DNA of 64,000 bases from Callipepla californica brunnescens (Eukaryota; Chordata; Aves; Galliformes; Odontophoridae). Below the pieces are notes generated by a model that saw nothing but the letters and a program-made list of their open reading frames with translations, did not search any database and was not told the origin of the DNA. A program made the position numbers and the translations under genes. Of the stretch, positions 37,973 through 49,705 are shown one piece after another (the stretch's first letter is position 1; each line of letters starts with the position of its first letter). The stretch spans positions 14,480,967 to 14,544,966 of the forward strand of contig JALIRH010000001.1 of the NCBI GenBank assembly GCA_023055505.1, written 5' to 3'.

Positions 37973-39169
37973 TTGTGACCAGGTAATACAAGATGGGTTT
38001 CAACAATGGAAAATAATACTATTTGACATTTTTTTTTATGCTTCTGACATACTGGGATGTTCATTTCTCTCTGACAGAGGTCTGCACTGAGCACTACTGT
38101 CAACATTTCCATGAAGAAAAAATACTACCCAAACTGGCTCAGAACATCTAAGACCTACACAAGGGACAAGACCACCTATGGGGGTCTTTACGTTAATATT
38201 GGCATTGGGCCTAAGCCTTGATTCAAGTTCCCAGGCAACAGATCTATTAAAGCTATATTACTAAGGTTCACACTGCCCCTGAAAGCTTTATTAAATGATT
38301 ATTTCACAGCATGAAGGGAAATATAGTGAAAATTAATATGCAGCATCAGTGTATCATAGCACATAGCAAAGACATGTTCTTTATGTAAAAAAAAAAAAAG
38401 TAGAGTAAGAAACTGTGAGTGAGATTTTTCTTATTAACTTTACTTATCTATACTGACTTTTAGGACTAAAGTCAATGGGGAGAAATGGGCTTTTCTAGAG
38501 TTAATTTCATCTTTTGTCTCTCTGAGATGACCAGAGTGGGGTAGGATGCATTGCAGTTTGGAAATGCTCTCAGCTTCTATAGACCATTGGAGGAGTGCAG
38601 CTATATGCCCAGTGCGCTGGAAGTTAAAGAAAATGAGGCCTAGCTTATGTGAATGGAGTAAGATTTTGTTTATCCATTTGATCAATGGGATTTTGAAAGG
38701 TATCCTGAGTGCCTACAGGACTTATGCTTTTAAATTATCATTTCTTTAGAAAACAATTTGTGACAACTAATGCTGAAGTGTCCACATATTTAATCAAAAT
38801 AATTGTTCAGAAACAGTTACTTAGCTAAACTTCTAAAGTGTGCCACCACCAGAATGCACATATTTTCATCTGTAAAAACACTATTACGTGTTTTATGAAG
38901 GTGATTTTTAAAGAACAGTTAATACCTCTAAATAATTTAAATATACAATTTAATCTTAGAAAAATTGTCATTTTACATTACTACATTGTTAAGAAATGTA
39001 ATTTCTATTGCTCAGGCCTAAAGTTATGAGCAATGAAATAAACTGACAAGTTCTCTTGCTTACTTCAATGAATTTAGAAAGTGGGGGTTAGGAGGAGCTT
39101 GGGCAAGCAGCTTCTACCCTCGTGAGCACAAGGTGGCAGTCCAGAGTTGACTGATAGGTCTTCATTTTA

Positions 39170-39945
39170 AAGTGGAATAGAATGGAATGGAATGGAGTGG
39201 AAGTGATGTGAATAGTCCAGTGTTAAGTGACCTAAGTCCATCTGCCCGACCTCTTCATATCTAACCAAAAGTTACAGTATGTTACTGAGGGCATTGTTTC
39301 ATGGCTCTTGAAAATGGATTGAAATGGGATATCAATCACTTTGCTATGAGGCCTGTTCTAGTGTTTAACCTCCCTCACAGTAAAGAAATTTGTAATAATA
39401 TCAAGTCTGAACCTTCCCTGGCAAAGTTTTGTGCTCTGCCCACACATCCTGTCATTTGTACCAAGGAAGAAGAGCCCAGCACCTGCCTTTGTACTTCCCT
39501 TCCCCGTGGAAATGCAGTGAGCAATGGGGTTGCCCCCTCAGTCTTCTTTTCTACATGCTGGACAATCCAAGTGTCCTTCATTCGCTCCTCCCTTTCCAGC
39601 CCTGTTTCCAGCTTTGTTGCCCTCCTGTGGATGCTTTCAACGCTCTTAATATCCTTTTTACATTGTTACGTCCTGTGACCAGAACTCCACACCTTATTCA
39701 AGATGAAGCCGTATCAATGCTAAATATAGTGGTGAAAATAGGAGAATCACTTCTGACTCACTGGCTAAGCGGTGTTTAATGTACCTTAAAATGCTGTGTT
39801 CCCTTTTGGCTGCCAGGGCATACTGCTGGCTCATGCTAAACTTGCTGTCAGCCATCACACCCAGATCCCAGTCTCTCCTGATCTTCCCAGTTCTTCAGGA
39901 ATTTCCAGTCAGAAATCTCTCCTTTTATAACCAGCCTGGTTCTGA
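39170..39945 (-). mobile_element. CR1 LINE fragment, older subfamily
   Basis: The 3' end is at the low coordinate, with repeats of GAATGGAATG type (39177-39205). Inside, in antisense, are landmarks of the CR1 3' UTR and ORF2 end: CTCACAGTAAAGAAATTTGT, TTTGTTGCCCTCCTGTGGAT, TTTTGGCTGCCAGGGCATAC and ACACCCAGATCCCAGTCTCT. The 125- and 116-codon plus-strand open frames here are antisense artefacts of the element. The 5' boundary is approximate. Confidence 0.85.
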
Positions 39946-40378
39946 AAATCTCTTACACTTTTCAATCTGCTAAATAACATAAATTTAGATGGACAACTTA
40001 GGGTAAATATTCTTTTCATGGAAACTAAGATTCATGTTTTTCAGAAACTCATACATATCACCTTTATCATGCAGAAATGCCAGGAAATTTATCTTAAACA
40101 AAGCCTATTTTCACAAAATCCCTATTTTTGCTGGCAGACTGTACTAACAGACCTAAAATATTTAAATAATCTAGAAAATCAAGTAAAGGAAGTACGAGGG
40201 ATATCAATCTTTTATGTACTAAGTCGCAAAGTTTTTCACAATGCATGTAACTCAGATCCAGTGAAACCTCTGTAATTCTAAAGAAACCATTAAATAAATA
40301 GTAAATGAAAAATAAAAAATAAAATTCCACAGTTCCAGAGTTACACCAGAAAAAATACTGAATGAGAGATAAGCTTAC

Positions 40379-40436
40379 ATTATAAACTGGTGGGACTAGT
40401 GTAAAATCAGTATCTTTCTTCAGAAAATTCATGGCC
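40379..40436 (-). CDS. candidate internal exon of unidentified gene A (58 nt)
   Basis: The minus-strand donor TTATAAT|GTAAGC is good. The acceptor is CTTATCAGATTTTAG, or 8 bases earlier at ATCAG. The frame (1+57) reads AMNFLKKDTDFTLVPPVYN. Its leading G completes AG left by 41714-41746, and its phase-0 end fits the HFYNGKW frame of 37040-37093. It is wedged between two CR1 copies, with about 100 bp to the CR1 at 40537. Confidence 0.42.
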
Positions 40437-40536
40437 CTAAAATCTGATAAGTTGAAATGACTTTATAGCTTTCCGTGCTAACCTCTGGAAGAGAAATTAA
40501 TTTGATTATACGTTAAAGAAAAAACTGATTCTTTAT

Positions 40537-41430
40537 CATAGAGTCATTTGAGTTGGAAGAGTAACTTAAAGGACACCTAGTCCAACTCTCCTGCAATGAA
40601 CAGGGACAACTACAGTAACGTCAGGTTGCTCAGAGCCTGGTCCAACATGATCTTGAGTGTCTCCAAGGACAAGTCATTCAACACCTCTGTGGGTGACCTG
40701 TCCCAGTGCCTTACCACCCTTATTGCAGGAAACTTCTTCCTAATATCAACCGAAATCTCCCCTCTTTTAGTTTGATATCATTTCCTCTTGTCCCATCACA
40801 ACAGACCCTGCTAAAGAGTCTGTCCCCTTCTTTCTTATAGCCACTCCATAGCTACTGAAAGACCGTCCTCAGGTCTCCCTGGTGCCTTCTCTTCTCCAGG
40901 CAGAAAAACCCCAGCTCTCTCAGACTGTCCTCATAGGAGAGGTGTTCTTTCCCTTGAATCATTTTTGTTGCCCTCCTCTGGACACACTCCAACAAGTCCA
41001 CATCTCTCCTGTACTGAGGTCTCCACATTTGGACACATTACTCCAGGTGAGTAGTACTGTGAGCACAGAGTAAAGAGACAGAATCACTCCCTCGCCCTGC
41101 TGGCCTCATTTCTTTGGATGCAGCCCCGGATACATTTGGCTTTCTGGATGCAAGGACACAATGTTGATTCATGTCCGGATTGCCATCCACCAATACCTCA
41201 AAATCTTTTTCAGTAGGGCTCCATCCTTATACCTACTAGTTTGTACTGATAGCTGCCTTGACCTGGGTGCAAGACCTCGCACTTGGATTTATTGAACCTC
41301 ATGAGGTTCTCCTGGGCCCACTGCTTAATCCTGTCTGAGACTCTCCGGATGGCATCATGTCTCCTGGGGAGTGTCAATCTCACCACACAGCTTGGTGTCA
41401 TCTGTAGATTTGCTGAGAATGCAAATAATT
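40537..41430 (-). mobile_element. CR1 LINE, 5'-truncated copy reaching into ORF2
   Basis: Begins at the low end with the complement of the CR1 tail (ATCATAGAGTCATTTGAGTT) and shows CACCTAGTCCAACTCTCCTG, GTTGCCCTCCTCTGGACACA and CACACAGCTTGGTGTCATCT, all antisense CR1 landmarks. The last part corresponds to the reverse transcriptase region encoding the FADDTK-type motif, here decayed. About 890 bp; no intact frame. Confidence 0.93.
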
Positions 41431-41713
41431 AACTGAAGGTTTTTTCCTAATTTCTCTATCTATAGACACACGGGTCATTTGTAGCTAGTAAGTCAAGCAG
41501 TCACTCTTTCCAACTTGCAAAAATGTGCTTACATGTACAGATAGCTCCTTTCTAAAAGGAACAATAATAATCACTTGCATAAGTTACAGTGTTGAATTAT
41601 AATTTATTTGACAATTCTGGGAAACTGTTTAATGGCTTGAATTGACATTGACTGATTTTCTGCCTAGTAAAAATGAACTTGAACTGCATGGTACTTTGCT
41701 CCCTGTCCTCTAC

Positions 41714-41746
41714 CTCATGTAATCAAGAGAATCACATGCATCTTCT
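41714..41746 (-). CDS. candidate internal exon of unidentified gene A (33 nt)
   Basis: Acceptor TTAAGTACCTTCTAG and donor CATGAG|GTAGAGG on the minus strand; one frame is open (1+30+2), EDACDSLDYM. It joins in phase to 40379-40436 through an Arg codon (AG plus G). No upstream exon in matching phase was identified. Confidence 0.33.
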
Positions 41747-42159
41747 CTAGAAGGTACTTAATATACTTGTGAAGCTGAGAAAGATGTATTTTAATAAAAG
41801 ATTTCATTCCTGAATATTACTAAAATATAAAAATTTATGAATTTAGAATCTTACAGTCTAAATGAAAGAAAATATTTTATCAAATACCATCAAAAATTAG
41901 ATATAGTAAAAAATATGCCTTTTTTTGATCAGGGAAATTTCACAAGTTTGGTCATGTTTATTGAGCTATTCGTTCTGTTAGGCTTGCAAAGGTTATATTC
42001 AGTAAGCAACAATTGCTTTAATAAGCATGTGACAATAAACATTTCAAGCACTGTTCAGGTTACTTGCAAAGAAAACCCATCACGATGCCTGTATTTATCA
42101 CCTCAGCAAAAGAAATGAAATTTACTAATCTTTTATCAAATGTATGCTGTAGTAAAGCC

Positions 42160-42551
42160 TGTAGCATCTGTGCATGGCCATCCAGAACATGGCTTGCCTT
42201 TCGCATCGCTGCCATCACTGCAGAAATGCACCACTCACCTCCTCAGCATGCTCACATACACTGCTTGGTCTCCAAAACCTCAGCATGCTCACATACACTG
42301 CTTGGTCTCCAAAAATCTTTGGCAAGCATCTATGAATGTCAACGGGTGCCATCTTTTTCTGCATGGAGGAATTCAGTGGCACACCTTTACTTCATATGCA
42401 CTTCCATCTCAGACTCCATTTTGTCAGACTGCCCCTCTGTTGCCATCTGTCGCATGGCAACAAAATAGAATATTGTCAGGAAGATTCAGCCTCTACTGCC
42501 ATACCACCAACATCCCCCTCTGACACCATAACACAATAAAATAACAGGAGC
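42160..42551 (-). mobile_element. Galluhop-type mariner, 3'-truncated, with internal duplication
   Basis: Antisense landmarks include GTGCATGGCCATCCAGAACA, CTGCATGGAGGAATTCAGTG, CATTTTGTCAGACTGCCCCT and CTACTGCCATACCACCAACA. The high-coordinate end has decayed terminal sequence (AAAATAACAGGAGCAGC). The low-coordinate end stops about 150 bp short of the expected 3' terminus. Confidence 0.88.
42241..42314. repeat. perfect 37-bp tandem duplication inside the mariner copy
   Basis: The unit starting CCTCAGCATGCTCACATACA and ending GGTCTCCAAAA occurs at 42241-42277 and again, base for base, at 42278-42314. The homologous part of the copy at 58.3 kb has it once. Confidence 0.95.
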
Positions 42552-42776
42552 AGCTGTTATACATACATGCAGTGGATATATCAGGATTTTTAGTCCATTT
42601 TCTTGGTACACTCTAAGTTCTCCTTCACAGAATTCTAATATCTATGATATCTCATACAGTAATTCTTACAAGATTCTAATTGAAGCATTCACACTAAATA
42701 CATTAATAGAAAATTCACATAATCTGTGCTGCAGAGAAACAGACTCCTTCTTCCAGAGCACTCACACATGCTTATA

Positions 42777-43437
42777 ATCACAGAATTGCAGGGGTTGAAA
42801 GGGAGCTCAAGAAATTATCAAGTCCAACCCCCCTGCTAAAGAAGGTTCTGTACAATTGGCCACACAGATAGGCATCCAGGAGGGTCTTGAATATCTCCTA
42901 GAAGGAGGCTCCACTACCTCTTTGGACAGTCCATTCCAGAGCTCTGTAACCCTTACAATAATGAAGTTCTTCTGCATGTTAGCAAGGAACTTCCTATGCT
43001 CAAGTTTTAGGCCATTGCTCATTATCCTATCACTACACAGCATAGAGAAGAGCCTGGCCTCATCCACTTGCCTCCTATCTCCCTTTAGATATTTATAAAC
43101 ATTAATCAGATTCCCACCTCAGTCTTCTTTTGCCCGGCCTGAACAGACTAGTGTTACTCACCCTTTTCTCATACGGGAGATGCTCCAGGCCCTTTATCAT
43201 CTTTATGGCCCTCCTCTGGACTCTTTCTAGATCTCTGTCTTTTTGAATTGTGAAGCCCAGAACTGGACACTGTATTCCAGATGTGGCCTTGCCAGGGCAA
43301 AGTAGAGGGGAGGCTCACCTCCCCCACCTCATTGGCCATGCTCTTTTTAACGCATCCCAGGATATCACTGGTCTTCTTGGCTAGAAGGGCACAGTGCTGT
43401 CTCATGGCCAACCTGTTCTTCAACAGAACAATCACTT
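42777..43437 (-). mobile_element. CR1 LINE, 5'-truncated copy
   Basis: Starts with the complement of the CR1 tail (ATCACAGAATTGCAGGGGTT) and carries CAAGTCCAACCCCCCTGCTA, GGCTCCACTACCTCTTTGGA, TTCTTCTGCATGTTAGCAAG and GGCCCTCCTCTGGACTCTTT. It is better preserved than its neighbours, so probably a younger subfamily. Confidence 0.93.
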
Positions 43438-43932
43438 AACTGGTGTTTAAAAATCATAGACAAGTTTACTCACATTTTTATCGTTTATTCTGTTTAAAAT
43501 ACGCTTGTGGAATCTTCAGTGTACAAAGGCTATTCTCATTTTTTTTATGCTGTTCTGACAGCATGAAAGAGCTTTATATCTTCGGATAGGTCTGTAAGGG
43601 AAAGCCTGCTATGCAAGCTGTGCAGGACAACTTCTGCTACAGCATAAAAATGCTGGTTCAGGACCCAAAGATAGGAGCAGAGAGGGCTGTAACGAAGGGG
43701 CTGAAACAAAATCCAGGAAAGAAAATGGATTCTGGCTATAATCATTGCTCAAAAGAAAGTGAGGACAGTCTTTGAAGGTCACAGTTGCTCTTCAAACATC
43801 CCTACAAAGCAGTATATGTTCAAAAGTAATAGAATTAATACAAACTGTTTTTCAGTTGAAAGTAGGGTGGCTTAAAGATCACACATATGGCCCATGACCA
43901 CTGCTGAGCTGAGAGGCAATAACTTGCCTTAC

Positions 43933-43972
43933 TACAACAATTCCAATGCTTTCGATTTTTGTGGTTTTATCC
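43933..43972 (-). CDS. weak candidate exon, minus strand (40 nt)
   Basis: A good acceptor (ACTGTGTTCTACTTTAG) and donor (TTGTA|GTAAGG) enclose 40 nt open in two frames, DKTTKIESIGIVV or IKPQKSKALELL. A similar 40-nt piece lies downstream at 43474-43513 (FHKRILNRINDKN). Joining the two in the second frame would create a stop at the junction, so at most one is right as drawn. Confidence 0.27.
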
Positions 43973-44589
43973 CTAAAGTAGAACACAGTGATGGTATAAA
44001 GACTTTTTCAACTCCACACTCTGCTTTACAAGTTGAATTTTGATAAAGACACAGTATGAAAATTTCACCTTATGTGCAAGTTGTTTAAAGCAGAAGAGTT
44101 AAACCTATCTCTCATGCATAGCTTCCTTCACCAAATTTACAGGAATCACCGCAGTGGATAATATTTTTAAAATCAAAATATACAAAAAGAGAATAGTGAT
44201 ATTTCTATTTAATGAGTGTTTGGGATTCTGTACTCTATTAACTCTCATACTCTATTTTCAGGGACTGCCAGATTACTATGGAATACTTACAGTCTGATAT
44301 CTGAGAAAAAAGTGCTATGAGAAATACACTTTTTTAATATATACAGATAAGATACACAGTTATCCATGTATTCAAACATTGTTTTATAAAGCAGCAAAAA
44401 AATGCACACAAATAAAAGCAATTAAAGGCAGGTATTATAGAAAAATTCACTGGTAGTGACAAAAAGAATAGGCATTTGACAAACTGTATATTAACTAACA
44501 TTGATAAAATATGGGTAAGACAGAGTAATAGTAGCACAGTCTTTCTTTACAGAGCCAGCCCTTCTGAGCATTCTGAGATGGATCATCAG

Positions 44590-44619
44590 AAAATAAATAA
44601 ATAAATAAATAAATAAATC
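44590..44619. repeat. (AAAT)n microsatellite
   Basis: Seven or so AAAT units. Confidence 0.95.
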
Positions 44620-47440
44620 TTTTTGTTGCTGCAAAACCAGCATAGCTGAGAAAGCTTTTTTTATTCCTCCTTGTTTGTTTCCAATCTAATTCTTTAAATT
44701 ATCAATAATAAAAAAATAATTTAAATGGTCCAGTTGTCATTTGTTTTTAAATGTAGCAGTTCACAGGCAATTGTACTACAGAGGCAGAATTCTGTGCCTT
44801 AAATGGACAAGACAAGTGTTTCATAAATGCATATCCTTTGTGAATCAAATATAGAAGGGAACTTACATGAGCTGTGAAAAATAGCTCATCTCCTTCAAAT
44901 TATTTAAGCATACTCTGATGCCAGTCCAGAATCCAGTGGCTCTGAAGCACCTGAGGCAACCCCATAATCGCATCACCTGTACCCATATGCTCTAGACCAG
45001 GCTTTGGTGTCAAGACTGCTCCTAATCACCTCTTTACCAACTGTGCCCCTGTCACATGCAGTGCTGAATACAGACTCCCCTTGGTTTCAGAGAAAGAGAA
45101 CTGCTGGCAGAAGGCTTTTCCTGAGGAATGTTTTTGACACAGGAAAAGTTTTTTGCTGTTGATCTACCACAGCCAAGATTTGTTGATCTTCAATGTGTAA
45201 CAAAGCTTGTTTTTCCTTTTGGGTCATTTTTAGCACAACTTGGAGCTCCAGTTAGAAGTGTACTTGTTAGGGACTGTTTTTTATTATAACTGCCATTGAA
45301 TTGTTATCCAAATTAAGATGACTACTAACGTGAGTGTGAAGCAAGCAGTGCATGGAATGGGCACCTACTGAGTCTTTAGTTGAAAGTAAATACTGTTTAA
45401 ACCACAAGCAAAACATGATTTGCTATATCTTGTTATTGTAAAAACTAGGTTTAATTGATTTTCAGATTTTAAGCACCATCTATAAGAACATTTTTTATTG
45501 CACTGGATTCTACTTTATTCTTTCATTTTGTGTTAGTCTGTTGAGATCACTTTATATGAGATATTTTCTTCTTAGCCATATTTTATTGAAATGTCAACTA
45601 GTAGTAGGATCTTTCCATACGTTTTTCAAACTTAGAAATAGCTTGGCTCTTACATGAGACTTTAATAATGTTGCCAATCCTCTGATAAGTTCTTCACATC
45701 AGACATTTAGCCCCAATACCTAATGCTTGAGAATCTACATTGATTCTCTTCACGTTCCTCCTCTGCATTCCAAGATTTATGAATATTAAGTTGTGCTTGC
45801 CCCAAAGCAAAAGTATACTCACTAAGATATTTGCTGAGATCAGGAGTCTCTCTGCCCCATTTTTAAAACAAAGGCTTAATAAGGAAGCCCTACAAAATGT
45901 ACAACACTGAAAAAATAAGGAAAGTTCAGTATTTTTAATAAAGTGAGAAAAAAATCTTTTAGTTCAAAGAACCCTATCTGAGCTATCCTAAATAATGCAG
46001 AAGAATAACAATTTATGATACTTGTACAGAATTATGTCTGCTAAGACGAGTGCGTGAACCCTGATTTCTAAAACTACGATCATAATTTTTAAAACAATGG
46101 TAGTTACCTAGGCTAAAAAGATATCACTGTCTGTAATTTTAACCCTTACAACTACATGAACAGAATTTAGTCATACCCAGAAAGAATGACTATATCATTG
46201 CCCAGCAGAATTCTTTTTCATCCAAGAACAAAATCCAGAAAGTTGTAGACCAATGCAGGTGGAGCATATACGCATCTTTGAACGCTGAAATATCTTTCAC
46301 AATAACTGAACATTATCATTTTAAATGCATGCATAAACGTGTGTTCTTTATAAATTGCAGAAAACGCTTTTCATTTTTTAACAATAACAATTACATTTCT
46401 TAAATTCCAGTACAAACGCTCCCAGCTTCCTTGTCAATTTGATCCATTTTTATGCATGCATGAAAATATGGAACTTATTTCAAGCAAGCTGAACAGTACA
46501 AATCAGAACGGGGAAAAAAATAACAGAACTGAATGGGGTGCTTTACTGATTTACCAACAGGTGGAATAAACATGCTGAGACAAAGTCTTTGAGTTCAGAT
46601 AAGTACTGAACAAGGCTAATACTAATCATTCATGCAGGCATGTATTAAAATACTCAGGTGTCAGTTTCTAAACTGTGACTACATATTGCTTCTGCCCCTC
46701 TGTTTGTAATTACATTGCTTTCAGTTTTATATATTTAATAGTTCCCTAGCTGCTCTTTAGAAAATAATAAAATGCTTAATTTTAAAAGTAACCCCACATG
46801 GTTAAGATAATTCATGAGATAGAACCAAGTAACATAATTCGTCTTCTTTTTATACAAACCTTTATATTAAGTAAAAAATAGAGCTCTGTTGTGTTTATTA
46901 CTGTAAATATTCTTATGGAAATCAACAGCGTATGAGGTATTCCCAGCAGGTTCTCCATAAGCCATCACTGAAATATCTCATTGCAATTATTTTTCAGCAA
47001 TTTTCTCCCACTGCTATTCTATATATTCTAATACATCGAGCACGAAATAAGATGTTGGTAACTCTTAATATAGCTCCTATTGGATTATAAATTAAGATGG
47101 CTATAAATTGGATTGTAAATTAAGAAGCACGAAAAGTCAAGGTACCCCATGGATACAGAACGCTTGCTCTGTGTGAGAGACCTCACTTCCCACCAACAAG
47201 GCGATGTCACTCGAGACATTTTGGGATAATGCCCTTATTCACCACACCGGTAAAAAGAAGAAATTCCCTGGCTTGAAGAAGTGGTGCTTGCAAAATTTAT
47301 TCATCTCTTTACTGGCAATTGCTATGTAGGGCATTATATGGATTCCCGGATAGCATTAATGGTTCTGTTTTCTGCATGCCTCAGGCCACAGGGCTGTGAT
47401 TACTTTTAATCAGTTTCAAGCCTCCCCACCCTGAGCTGCG
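44620..47440. other. AT-rich non-coding stretch
   Basis: No recognised repeat family. A small local duplication near 47080-47124 (ATTGGATTRTAAATTAAG, spacing 27 bp) is visible. Exon-like microstretches under 15 nt near 44.3, 44.9 and 45.8 kb are not credible. Confidence 0.5.
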
Positions 47441-47444
47441 CTTT

Positions 47445-47616
47445 GGTTATCTTCAGACTGGATCAGTGCATTGCAGCCTACCTACTGTAACGCTTGGAAG
47501 CTTCCCTGAGGTTTTCAGGCTATGCAGAATGCAGCCAAAATGAAAGTTCAGGTCCCTTTCCTTCCCCTTTCCTCTCCCTACAGGAACTCCACTGGCTGTT
47601 CCCTGTTTCCCATCAG
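47445..47616 (+). mobile_element. ancient CR1/L3-like LINE ORF2 remnant
   Basis: CTACTGTAACGCTTGGAAGC, then CTATGCAGAATGCAGCCAAA, then CTCCACTGGCTGTTCCCTG, in this order and spacing, match the conserved C-terminal part of CR1/L2/L3-type ORF2 (sense peptide of the type DYCNAL...LQNAA...LHWLP). Frame is lost. Recognition is by pattern and the exact family is uncertain. Confidence 0.5.
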
Positions 47617-48490
47617 TAGCTCAAGTATTACAACAGTAACAAGAAATCCTGTCCTTCCTTTTGCAAGTCAAAGATAAAAAAAGGGGAGGAGTGGTAAAAA
47701 CAAAACAACAATTCATTATTTTTTTCACAGGAATTTGTAATGTTGTTTCTTTTGTCTACATTTCTATCACCCTTCATTTCCTTCTGAATACTTTCGTAGA
47801 TTCATGTGAATTTACTTCATACACACTCCTGATAAAAATCAAGTCCCAGATCATCATTCTGCATAATCAGGAATAAACATTACCAGGCTTCAACCACTAA
47901 AGCTCAGTTTAGTGAGTGCAGAGAGGGGAGAATCCTTTGTGGTCACCCACAGGCAGGCTGAAACAGCTATCACCCACACTCACACTTGTGCCTCACTCCT
48001 TAGCCTTTTTCATTTTACAATGAAAAAGCAATTTACCTCTGCCAAAATAACAAGTGCATTTTCAGTTTCAAAAGCCCTGCAGCATAAAGTCATTGTTAAC
48101 CGATTCTATGACAACAGGAAAAGAATTGTTGACAATAGGAAAATAATTTTCACTATTGTGTGGTAACTTTCATTAGCATAGCAAACATCAAACAACCCAC
48201 AAAAGTGATAAAATCAAGTCGGTGAAGGGAGTGGGGCACAACTAGAAAGATGTAGTGACAGTACCCTGTGCAGATGCAATTCTCGTTATTCAGAAAAAGA
48301 AAGAACAGAAAGTTGGAGGAAATGCGTTTATGAAAATCCCTGGTGAATAATATATTAATTATCAAAAAGGGCTCAGCCAAACACTCCGACAACTTATATA
48401 GCACATCAGACAAAATATGCCAGCTATTCAAAAAAATGAGGCAGATGAGATTAGGCTCGTGCAGGTTGTCGTGCTGACATGCAGCGTTCT

Positions 48491-48532
48491 AGACAAGCAA
48501 GTGAACATGCTATGAGACAAGCAAGTGAACAT
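48491..48532. repeat. 18-bp direct repeat, spacing 24 bp
   Basis: AGACAAGCAAGTGAACAT occurs at 48491-48508 and 48515-48532, exactly. Confidence 0.9.
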
Positions 48533-49392
48533 ATTACACAAGGACCTACGCAAACTACAAAACGATCAAAGACTGCTTCAATATCATAATGTAAAATTGT
48601 AATGGGAAGGCAGACAGGTTGATAAAAAGAAACAGATCTCTTTGAAATGTGAGTCAAAAGAAAAAAAAAAGTGACAGTCTAATAACATTTCCAGATGAGA
48701 ATTTAAGATTTTGGCACCTTCTACAAGAGCAATGTAGGAAGGGAACAGCAGCTTCTAAGACAACAAGATTAGCATAATTTTTGCAGACTATTTAACTACA
48801 CTATTAGAGAACTGCTAATTCCAGAAAGGAATACATCCAAGGAGAGATGGATGTAAGATCTAATTAAATGGAGAACAATGCTGCTAAATAAAGCTTGGGG
48901 TGTTTTTCTGCCTCAGTACATAAACTGTGGACTCCTTTAAAACAACACTGATTTCCCAGAAGCTTTTCCAAAAGTAAGAAAATGAAAAAGTTCCTACTCT
49001 TTGCACCTTTGTACTTTTTGCAGTCATTAACTAAAGTTTATCTGAAAAAAGAGTTTTGCAGTTGCAAAGCCAACTTTAAAAGCTGCCACTGACAGCACTG
49101 ACTGTGGGAAACTGACTGCAAGATTAAGACTCCAGCTGGAGGAAACCATGTGTTCTTATTTAATGTTGACTACAAAACTTTTCTTGCTTATTGTTGAAAT
49201 ACAGGTTGCAGGAAGAACAGTTTTGTCCTTCAACTGGAAATGTACCCTAAGTTTGAGAGACTGACTGACCAGCCATGCTGTGATGAAAGGATAAAGGTGG
49301 AAACTTTGAACAAATGGACAAGATACAGTCATGAGCAGCCAATGAAAAAGACAGGCCAGAGGACTTTGCAGTGTGAGAAAGAGAGTTGAAAA

Positions 49393-49417
49393 ACAAATAA
49401 ATAAATAAATAAATAGG
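49393..49417. repeat. (AAAT)n microsatellite
   Basis: Five to six AAAT units. Confidence 0.9.
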
Positions 49418-49680
49418 ACAAATAAGATGAAGAATCACAGTCAAGTTACACTGGAAAAAGCAACATCAAAATCAGTGTTAAACCTTCTGTAGGTAAAGTG
49501 ATTTTTTTATTATTTTTTTTTTTTTAGTTGTGAAAAGCATATGTGGTAGCCTCAAAAGTGTTGTAATTTTCCTCTTTTCAAAACAGCACCAATCTTCCTG
49601 TTAAAATCACCAGTGAAATCAATGGAGAACTGGGGCAATTTGCCTGTTTTTGTTCTACTCTCATATTGGCCATCTCTTAC

Positions 49681-49705
49681 AGTATTTCAGTACGTAAATA
49701 TCCAT
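49681..49705 (-). CDS. weak candidate exon, minus strand (25 nt)
   Basis: Strong acceptor (TTCTTTTTCTGACTTCTCAAG) written here as CTTTTTCTGACTTCTCAAG, and donor ATACT|GTAAGAG. Open as MDIYVLKY (phase 0) or GYLRTEI (2+21+2). It lies in the right place and orientation for gene A but is too short to call firmly. Confidence 0.25.

Noticed and set aside
38440..38685. An 81-codon minus-strand open frame with a possible acceptor at CTATAGAAG
   Set aside because: The donor (GTCAGT) is weak, the acceptor lacks a pyrimidine tract, and the phase does not fit 37040-37093 or 40379-40436.
39301..39779. Plus-strand open frames of 125 and 116 codons
   Set aside because: They are antisense readings of a CR1 copy.
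44282..44291. A 10-nt microexon between a perfect acceptor and GTAAGTATT on the minus strand (and similar 5-11 nt pieces at 44876 and 45826)
   Set aside because: Pieces this short occur by chance whenever an acceptor-like T-rich run precedes a GTAAG, and no phase partner supports them.
47488..47507. A 20-nt minus-strand exon with donor GTAGGT
   Set aside because: Falls within the old LINE ORF2 remnant, is open in all three frames, and is too short to carry information.
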